The notes under the pieces were generated by a model, which did not search any database, was not told where the DNA came from, and was given only the letters and a program-made list of their open reading frames with translations. A stretch of 17,317 nt of DNA from Thermoleophilia bacterium (GTDB lineage: Bacteria; Actinomycetota; Thermoleophilia; Gaiellales; Gaiellaceae): assembly GCA_025936595.1 (NCBI GenBank), contig JAICTB010000013.1:1-17317 (forward strand), given 5' to 3'. This document shows positions 12,599 through 17,317 of the stretch, piece by piece (within the stretch, counting starts at the first letter, position 1; each line of letters begins with the position of its first letter). A program made the translations under genes and the position numbers.

Positions 12599-14824
12599 GT
12601 GCGCCGCTCAGCTCTGGACTGGTTCCTCGACGCCGGGATCTGGATTCTCTTCGTCGTCCTGCTCGTGCCGGCGATCGCGCTCGGCTTCGTGCTCGGGCGG
12701 AGCGAGAAGCAGCAGACGAAGACGGTGGTGCAGACGCCCGCGATGGCGGCGAAGGCGCTGATCAAGCCGGCGCCGGCGTTCGCGGCCGGCGATCTCGCGA
12801 AGACGCCGGGCGACGACTGGCTCACGAACGGAGGCTCGCTTTCGAATGACCGGTTCTCGTCGCTCGACCAGATCGACGCGTCGAACGTGTCGCGCGTGAA
12901 GGGCGTGTGGCTGACCCACCTGCGGAAGTCGGGGTTGGCCGCGAAGTACTCCGCGGAATCGCAGCCGGTCGAGTACAAGGGCGTCATCTACGTCCCGACC
13001 GGGGAGGACGACGTCTTCGCGGTCACCGCCGACACCGGCGAGATTCTCTGGGAGCACAAGGGAGACCTCGACCAGACCATCTCGACCGTCTGCTGCGGCT
13101 GGGAGAGCCGCGGTGTCGCGCTCGGCGCGGGGAAGGTCTACATCGGCCAGCTCGACGGGAAGCTCGTCGCGCTCGACCAGAGGACCGGCGAGGTCGCGTG
13201 GCAGAAGCAGGTCGCGCGGTGGCAGCAGGGCGGGACGATCACGGGTGCGCCGCTCTACTACGACGGGATGGTGATCACCGGCATCTCCGGCGGCGAGTTC
13301 GGGATCCGTGGGCGTCTCACCGCCTACGACGCGAAGACGGGCAAGCTGCGCTGGCGCTTCTACACGATTCCCGGGCCGGGCCAGGTCGGGCACAACACGT
13401 GGCCCGCCGACCCGAAGATCTGGCAGCACGGCGGCGCGCCGATCTGGCAGACACCCGCCGTCGACCCCGAGCTCGGGATGATCTATTTCTCGACCGGCAA
13501 CGCGTCGAATGACCTGGACGGAAGCAAGCGGCCGGGCAAGAACCTCTTCACGTCGTCGATCGTCGCGATCGACGCCCACACCGGTGCCTACCGGTGGCAC
13601 TTCCAGCTCGTGCACCACGACATCTGGGATTACGACGCGCCGAGCCCGGTCGTCCTGTTCGACGTCGACGGCAAGAAGGGGCTCGGCGAGCCGTCGAAAA
13701 CCGGCTGGCTGTACCTGCTGAACCGCGAGAACGGCAAGCCGCTCGTCCCGATCCACGAGCGGCAGGTGCCGCAGAGCCGCTACCAGCAGACCTGGGCGAC
13801 GCAGCCGTTCCCCGCGAACGCGCCGTTCGTCTCGCACCGTGTGTCGCACGCGCAGTTCACACAGATCGAGAAGATCGCACGGGCTTCGGCAAAGGGCAAG
13901 GCGATCCGCGTCGTGAACGGCAACACGATCTTCGCCCCGCCGGAGCACGACCACTACGTCGTCGTCACGCCCGGCGCGCAGGGCGGCGACAACTGGCCGC
14001 CGTCGAGCTACAACCCGGACACGCACATGTTCTACGTGTGCGCGCAGTCGACCGTGAACGCCTCGATCGCGGGCTCGCTGGAGCACGAGGCGAAGCAGGG
14101 GCAGGTGCCGCCGGCGAACTTCGGCTCGATCTTCTCGGCGACCGGGTTCGCGACGAACCCGGGCACGCTCACGGCGATCGACGCCGCGTCCGGCCGCATC
14201 GTCTGGCAGCGCAACTGGGTAGGGGACTCGTGCTACTCCGGCACCTCGACCACACACGGCAACCTCGTCTTCGTCGGTCGAAACGACGGCGAGTTGCAGG
14301 CGTACAACGCCGCCAACGGAAAGCTCCTGTGGCGCTTCCAGACCGGTGCGGGCGCGAACAACACCGCGAGCTTCTTCACGCGCAACGGGAAGGAGTACAT
14401 CGCGTTCTACGCGGGCGGTAACTCGCTCGCCGGCACCGCGCACGGAGACAATCTCTGGCTGTTCGGCCTCGACGGCACGCTGGGGCCGCTGGTGGCGCCG
14501 GGCTCCGGCACGGCCGTCGAGCATGCGGGCGAGGCGCCGAACAACTCGAAGCCCGCGAACCCGAACGCGGCGAAGCCGGGCACGGCTGATGCGGCCGCGG
14601 GCGCGCAGGTCTTCGCTGCCAATTGCTCCGTCTGCCACGGCGCCGACGGCCACGGCGGTAACGGCGGGCCAGACCTGACCTCGATCCCGTCGGCGAAGGA
14701 CATGGCGGTCGTCGTCAAGCAGGTGACGAACGGCGGCGCCGGAATGCCTGCGTTCAAGGGAACCCTGAACAACACGCAGATCGATGACGTGGCGGCGTTC
14801 GTGACGCAGAAGATCACGAAGTAA
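12599..14824 (+). CDS. Membrane-anchored quinohemoprotein (PQQ) alcohol dehydrogenase-type enzyme
   Basis: A 741-aa protein. One N-terminal anchor (residues ~12-33) is followed by an eight-bladed PQQ propeller (~70-630), a Pro/Asn-rich linker, and a cytochrome c domain (~665-741). Adjacent Cys165-Cys166 (TVCCGWESRG) form the disulfide ring typical of quinoprotein alcohol dehydrogenases. Likely metal and active-site residues are Glu233 (GGEFGIRG), Asn301 or Asn304 (TGNASN), Asp344 with Asp346 (HHDIWDYDAP) and Lys367 (SKTGWLYLLN). The heme site is CSVCH (676-680), with Met716 in GGAGMPAF as probable sixth ligand. It would oxidise an alcohol or sugar outside the membrane and pass electrons through the heme; the substrate is unknown. 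GTG 12599 is the start (TAGCGG 7 nt upstream is a poor -10). It follows the EF-G-like gene by 34 nt. Confidence 0.9.
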   Translation: MRRSALDWFLDAGIWILFVVLLVPAIALGFVLGRSEKQQTKTVVQTPAMAAKALIKPAPAFAAGDLAKTPGDDWLTNGGSLSNDRFSSLDQIDASNVSRVKGVWLTHLRKSGLAAKYSAESQPVEYKGVIYVPTGEDDVFAVTADTGEILWEHKGDLDQTISTVCCGWESRGVALGAGKVYIGQLDGKLVALDQRTGEVAWQKQVARWQQGGTITGAPLYYDGMVITGISGGEFGIRGRLTAYDAKTGKLRWRFYTIPGPGQVGHNTWPADPKIWQHGGAPIWQTPAVDPELGMIYFSTGNASNDLDGSKRPGKNLFTSSIVAIDAHTGAYRWHFQLVHHDIWDYDAPSPVVLFDVDGKKGLGEPSKTGWLYLLNRENGKPLVPIHERQVPQSRYQQTWATQPFPANAPFVSHRVSHAQFTQIEKIARASAKGKAIRVVNGNTIFAPPEHDHYVVVTPGAQGGDNWPPSSYNPDTHMFYVCAQSTVNASIAGSLEHEAKQGQVPPANFGSIFSATGFATNPGTLTAIDAASGRIVWQRNWVGDSCYSGTSTTHGNLVFVGRNDGELQAYNAANGKLLWRFQTGAGANNTASFFTRNGKEYIAFYAGGNSLAGTAHGDNLWLFGLDGTLGPLVAPGSGTAVEHAGEAPNNSKPANPNAAKPGTADAAAGAQVFAANCSVCHGADGHGGNGGPDLTSIPSAKDMAVVVKQVTNGGAGMPAFKGTLNNTQIDDVAAFVTQKITK

Positions 14825-14839
14825 CGCCCTGCAAATCGC

Positions 14840-14845
14840 TACTGT
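14840..14845 (+). promoter_or_regulatory. -10 box (TACTGT) of the 205-aa gene, leaderless
   Basis: TACTGT, 7 nt, then ATG 14853. No Shine-Dalgarno is present. Confidence 0.5.
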
Positions 14846-14852
14846 CGGGCTG

Positions 14853-15470
14853 ATGACACGGGTTACCCGGGTAACGGTCGAGCGGTCGTGCGCGATCTGC
14901 GAGCGGACGCTCCTGATGGGGGAGCGCGCGATTCGCTTCTCGCCGAACGGCGGGGGAGACTACGTCGACGTCTGCCCGCTCTGCGCCGAGACCGCCGTCG
15001 AGTACGGCTGGATCCGCGAGGGCGCCCCGACGACACCGACGGTGCCGACCGTGCGGAAGCGGCGGCGCGGCTTCCTCGCGGCGATCATGGGCACCAACCC
15101 GCGCGCGACCGAGGAAACGGTCGCGCCCGAGCCGATCCTACGGCGGCTGTCGGAGCAGGAGCTCTCGATGGTCGAAGCCGCGGATCTCTTCAACGGCTCG
15201 CAGTACCGGCGAACCGTCGGCGGCATCGGCAAGTCTCTCGGGCCGCCGCGCGTGTCCGTCGTCGTTCTCTCGGGCGTCAACGCGGAGGTGGTCGTGACGG
15301 TCGCATGGGACATCTCCTGGTACCAGTACCGCGTCTCCCCGGACTCCGAGAACCCGGTTCGCCTCGAGGACCGCGGCCACGATCCGGGCGAGCTCGAGGG
15401 CGGTTTCACGGAGTGGAACGCCCACATGGACGCAGACGGCCGGATCGTCCCGGACATCGCCCGGCTCTGA
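14853..15470 (+). CDS. 205-aa protein with paired CxxC motifs, function unknown
   Basis: Cys13/Cys16 (CAIC) and Cys41/Cys44 (CPLC) suggest a small zinc-binding knuckle at the N terminus, with FSPNGGGDYVDV between. A linker rich in Thr, Pro and Arg follows (residues ~56-90, including RKRRRGFLAA). The second half (~100-205) reads like a compact domain: LRRLSEQELSMVEAADLFNG, VGGIGKSLGPPRVSVVVLSG and VVVTVAWDISWYQYRV. I do not recognise a named family. There is no signal peptide, so it is probably cytoplasmic. A -10 box 7 nt before the ATG suggests a leaderless mRNA. A 14-nt palindrome lies within its first codons (14862-14875). Confidence 0.8.
   Translation: MTRVTRVTVERSCAICERTLLMGERAIRFSPNGGGDYVDVCPLCAETAVEYGWIREGAPTTPTVPTVRKRRRGFLAAIMGTNPRATEETVAPEPILRRLSEQELSMVEAADLFNGSQYRRTVGGIGKSLGPPRVSVVVLSGVNAEVVVTVAWDISWYQYRVSPDSENPVRLEDRGHDPGELEGGFTEWNAHMDADGRIVPDIARL
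14862..14875. promoter_or_regulatory. 14-nt perfect palindrome just after the start codon
   Basis: GTTACCCGGGTAAC is self-complementary and encodes part of the TRVTRVTV peptide. If the transcript is leaderless, it sits about +10 to +23 from the transcription start, where a bound repressor could act. Confidence 0.35.
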
Positions 15471-15505
15471 GGGCTTCGGGGTCTGGCGCTCGCCGCTCGG
15501 CGTCC

Positions 15506-15511
15506 TATATT
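15506..15511 (+). promoter_or_regulatory. -10 box (TATATT) of the 75-aa gene; decides the start
   Basis: TATATT is followed by 7 nt and GTG 15519. The alternative TTG at 15510 lies inside the box, so the GTG is preferred. Confidence 0.6.
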
Positions 15512-15518
15512 GAGCGTT

Positions 15519-15746
15519 GTGATCTATTGCGTGATCCCGCGGGAGCTCGAAGCCGAGCTCTACGACAAGATGGTCGAGTACTACAAGGACAATCCGAACG
15601 TGACGGTGACGGTCGACCGCCGCGAAGGCCCGGATCGCCGCGCGGGCCAGGACGCCGGATCGTTCAAGGAGCGCCGCCTCACGCGCGACCGCCGCCGCGC
15701 CAGAGTTCCGGGCACGTTCCCGGACACCGACGTGCCGGAGGAGTAG
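15519..15746 (+). CDS. 75-aa Arg-rich small protein
   Basis: Starts MIYCVIPRELEAELYDKMVE (GTG 15519), a short beta-alpha start, then VTVTVDRREGPDRRAG and FKERRLTRDRRRARVPG, ending in an acidic tail TDVPEE. The spaced DRR/RRxxxDRR repeats look like short basic motifs seen in small bacterial regulatory or nucleic-acid-binding proteins, but I cannot name the family with confidence. A longer frame from TTG 15510 would overlap the -10 box and adds only three residues. It lies 20 nt before the aldehyde dehydrogenase start but has its own promoter signal. Confidence 0.75.
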   Translation: MIYCVIPRELEAELYDKMVEYYKDNPNVTVTVDRREGPDRRAGQDAGSFKERRLTRDRRRARVPGTFPDTDVPEE

Positions 15747-15753
15747 ACCTCGC

Positions 15754-15759
15754 TAGGAT
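15754..15759 (+). promoter_or_regulatory. -10 box (TAGGAT) of the aldehyde dehydrogenase gene, leaderless
   Basis: TAGGAT, 7 nt, then GTG 15767, which encodes the MATATFESLNP start expected for the family. Confidence 0.55.
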
Positions 15760-15766
15760 CGCCGTC

Positions 15767-17209
15767 GTGGCGACCGCAACCTTCGAATCGCTCAACCCCT
15801 CGACCGGCGAGACGATCGACTCGTTCCCGCGGTCGGGCGCGGACGACGTCGAGCGGGCGGTCGCGACCGCGCGCGCCGCGTTCGAGGAGTGGCGCCTCGT
15901 GCCCGCGCCGGAGCGCGGCAACATCCTCTTCCGCTTCGCGCAGATCCTCGAGCGCTCGAAGCCGGAGCTGTCCGACCTGATGACGCGCGAGATGGGGAAG
16001 GTGAAGGCGGAGGCGGGCGGCGACGTGCAGGAAGCGATCGACATGAGCTATTACATGGGCGGTGAGGGCCGCCGGCTGTCCGGACAGACGACTCCGTCCG
16101 AGCTGCGCGACAAGTTCATGATGAGCGTGCGGATGCCGGTCGGCGTCGTCGGCGCGATCACGCCGTGGAACTTCCCCATCGCGATCCCCGCGTGGAAGCT
16201 CTGCCCGGCGCTCGTCTGCGGGAACACGGTTGTCCTGAAGCCGGCGGAGGACACGCCCAAGCTTGCGCAGCGCTTCGTCGACCTCCTGTACGAGGCCGGC
16301 CTGCCCGAGGGCGTCGTGCAGATCGTGCACGGCTTCGGCGAGGAGGCGGGCGCCGCGCTCGTGCGCCATCCCGACGTGCCCATCATCACGTTCACCGGCT
16401 CGCGCGAGACGGGCGTGCTCGTGACGAAGAACGCGGCGGACGAGCTGAAGCACGTCCACCTCGAGCTGGGCGGCAAGAACGGCATCATCGTCATGGACGA
16501 CGCGGACCTCGACCTCGCGGTCGACGGGATCGTCTGGTCCGCCTTCGGCACGGCGGGCCAACGCTGCACCGCCGCGTCGCGCGTGATCGTGCACCGCGCC
16601 GTTTACGACGCACTGCAGTCGAAGCTCGTCGCGCGCGCCGAGCGGATGCGCATCGGCGCGCCGTGGGAGGACGACACCGAGATCGGTCCGGTGATCAACG
16701 AGACCGCCGTCGAGAAGATCCACTCCTACACGGGTATCGGCAAGGACGAAGGCGCGAAGCTCCTGACCGGCGGCGAGCGCGTCGAGGGCCAGGGCTACTA
16801 CTACCGGCCGACCGTGTTCGCCGACGTCGACCCGCACATGCGGATCGCACAGGAGGAGATCTTCGGCCCGACGACCGCGCTCATCCCCGTGGATTCCTTC
16901 GAGGAGGCGGTCGACGCCGCGAACAGCGTCCAGTACGGGCTCTCGTCGTCGATCTACACGCGTGATGTCAACAAGGCGTTCAAGGCGATGCGCGACCTGC
17001 AGACGGGCATCACCTACATCAACGCCGGCACGACGGGCGCCGAGGTGCACCTGCCGTTCGGCGGGATGAAACAGACCGGCAACGGCCACCGCGAGGCGGG
17101 GCAGGCAGCGCTCGACGTGTTCACCGAGTGGAAGTCGGTCTACGTCGACTACAGCGGCAAGCTGCAGCGCGCGCAGATCGACAACGCCGAGCATTCCGCG
17201 CCGCAATAG
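15767..17209 (+). CDS. NAD(P)-dependent aldehyde dehydrogenase
   Basis: A 480-aa class-3/7-like aldehyde dehydrogenase of normal length, oxidising an aldehyde or semialdehyde to the acid in the cytoplasm. Key residues are Asn135 (ITPWNFP), Lys158 (VLKPAEDT), Glu233 (HLELGGKN) and catalytic Cys267 (GTAGQRCTAAS); the cofactor loop is ITFTGSRETG. The ending NAGTTGAEVHLPFGGMKQTG and NGHREAG resembles semialdehyde dehydrogenases of the ALDH7/aminoadipate-semialdehyde or ketoglutarate-semialdehyde types; the exact substrate cannot be assigned. The GTG start at 15767 is supported by the conserved N terminus and the -10 box 7 nt upstream; the frame is open further upstream but without family sequence. 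It is followed after 3 nt by an RNase HI gene. Confidence 0.93.
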   Translation: MATATFESLNPSTGETIDSFPRSGADDVERAVATARAAFEEWRLVPAPERGNILFRFAQILERSKPELSDLMTREMGKVKAEAGGDVQEAIDMSYYMGGEGRRLSGQTTPSELRDKFMMSVRMPVGVVGAITPWNFPIAIPAWKLCPALVCGNTVVLKPAEDTPKLAQRFVDLLYEAGLPEGVVQIVHGFGEEAGAALVRHPDVPIITFTGSRETGVLVTKNAADELKHVHLELGGKNGIIVMDDADLDLAVDGIVWSAFGTAGQRCTAASRVIVHRAVYDALQSKLVARAERMRIGAPWEDDTEIGPVINETAVEKIHSYTGIGKDEGAKLLTGGERVEGQGYYYRPTVFADVDPHMRIAQEEIFGPTTALIPVDSFEEAVDAANSVQYGLSSSIYTRDVNKAFKAMRDLQTGITYINAGTTGAEVHLPFGGMKQTGNGHREAGQAALDVFTEWKSVYVDYSGKLQRAQIDNAEHSAPQ

Positions 17210-17212
17210 GTT

Positions 17213-17317
17213 TTGAAGGCGCGGCTCTTCACGGACGGCGGCGCGCGCGGCAACCCCGGCCCGGCGGCATTCGGGTTCGTGCTCGAGGCGGACGACGGAA
17301 CGGTGCTCGCAGCCGAA
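17213..17317 (+). CDS. RNase HI-family nuclease (3' partial)
   Basis: The first 35 codons are visible; the gene runs off the window. It begins MKARLFTDGGARGNPGPAAF, where FTDGGARGNPGP is the hallmark first strand of RNase HI with the catalytic Asp of the DEDD set. It cleaves RNA in RNA-DNA hybrids. The start is a TTG at 17213: the frame has a TAG at 17207 just upstream and no other start before the catalytic Asp. The 3-nt gap to the aldehyde dehydrogenase stop suggests cotranscription. Stand-alone RNase HI and RNase HI-like domains of other proteins share this start, so the full identity awaits the rest of the gene. Confidence 0.85.
   Translation, partial: MKARLFTDGGARGNPGPAAFGFVLEADDGTVLAAE

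Noticed and set aside
9193..12987. Minus-strand open frame of 1264 codons across the tRNA, sigma-factor and EF-G-like genes
   Set aside because: It is antisense to well-supported genes and a tRNA, its product is low-complexity Arg/Leu/Asp/His-rich, and long antisense frames are expected when third positions are nearly all G or C.
12608..14653. Minus-strand open frame of 681 codons opposite the quinohemoprotein gene
   Set aside because: Shadow frame: no start signal, compositionally biased, while the plus strand shows clear enzyme motifs.
15510..15518. TTG start three codons before GTG 15519
   Set aside because: It lies inside the TATATT -10 box, so it is unlikely to be transcribed.
15581..17206. 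Minus-strand open frame of 541 codons opposite the aldehyde dehydrogenase
   Set aside because: Shadow of a gene with intact catalytic residues; no family resemblance.
17207..17212. TAGGTT as a -10 box for the RNase HI gene
   Set aside because: It abuts the TTG start with no spacing, so transcription would begin inside the gene; read-through from the aldehyde dehydrogenase is more likely.

Overview
High-GC DNA with near-uniform GC-rich third codon positions, many GTG starts and TAnnnT-type -10 boxes lying 6-7 nt before start codons. This points to an actinobacterium. The gene set fits the Thermoleophilia (Gaiellales/Solirubrobacterales-like): a secreted SpoIID-domain protein with a permuted motif order, a WhiG/FliA-type sigma factor, an EF-G-like GTPase, single-domain VKOR, a quinohemoprotein dehydrogenase, and small conserved proteins of no known function. 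The lineage is inferred from gene content only. I see no insertion sequence, phage gene, CRISPR array, rRNA or replication origin, so this looks like ordinary chromosome.

Layout. 2-1279 (+): 3' part of a secreted SpoIID/LytB protein. 1354-1674 (+): a 106-aa unknown protein flanked by two copies of a 19-nt sequence; the second copy is inside a 29-bp perfect palindrome that carries the stop codons of two convergent genes. 4315-1682 (-): a leucine/isovalerate catabolism operon (methylcrotonyl-CoA carboxylase beta subunit, YdhR-like protein, methylglutaconyl-CoA hydratase-like enzyme). 4362-6321 (+), divergent from it: an overlapping three-gene run of DsbA-like oxidoreductase, VKOR and EamA transporter. 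6403-7380 (+): a composite protein with a GspE-N-like domain, Pro-rich repeats, a coiled coil and a C-terminal domain. 7674-7387 (-): a small membrane protein. 7806-9218 (+): a secreted PQQ-type beta-propeller. 9312-9240 (-): tRNA-Trp(CCA).

From 9360 everything is on the plus strand: a 41-aa acidic peptide, a 53-aa membrane peptide, the WhiG-like sigma factor, the EF-G-like GTPase with a Shine-Dalgarno-masking inverted repeat, a membrane-anchored quinohemoprotein dehydrogenase, a Cys-pair protein, an Arg-rich 75-aa protein, an aldehyde dehydrogenase, and the first 35 codons of an RNase HI.

Functional links. DsbA and VKOR together form a thiol-oxidation pair outside the membrane. They could serve the disulfide-bearing secreted proteins encoded nearby, such as the vicinal-Cys quinoprotein. 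The quinoprotein and the aldehyde dehydrogenase could act in sequence on an alcohol, but they are separated by two unknown genes, so this is speculative. No clear new defence or mobile system is visible. The most interesting signals are the repeated palindrome around the 106-aa gene, the SD-masking dyad before the EF-G-like gene, the very small genes before the sigma factor, and the consistent leaderless-promoter geometry.
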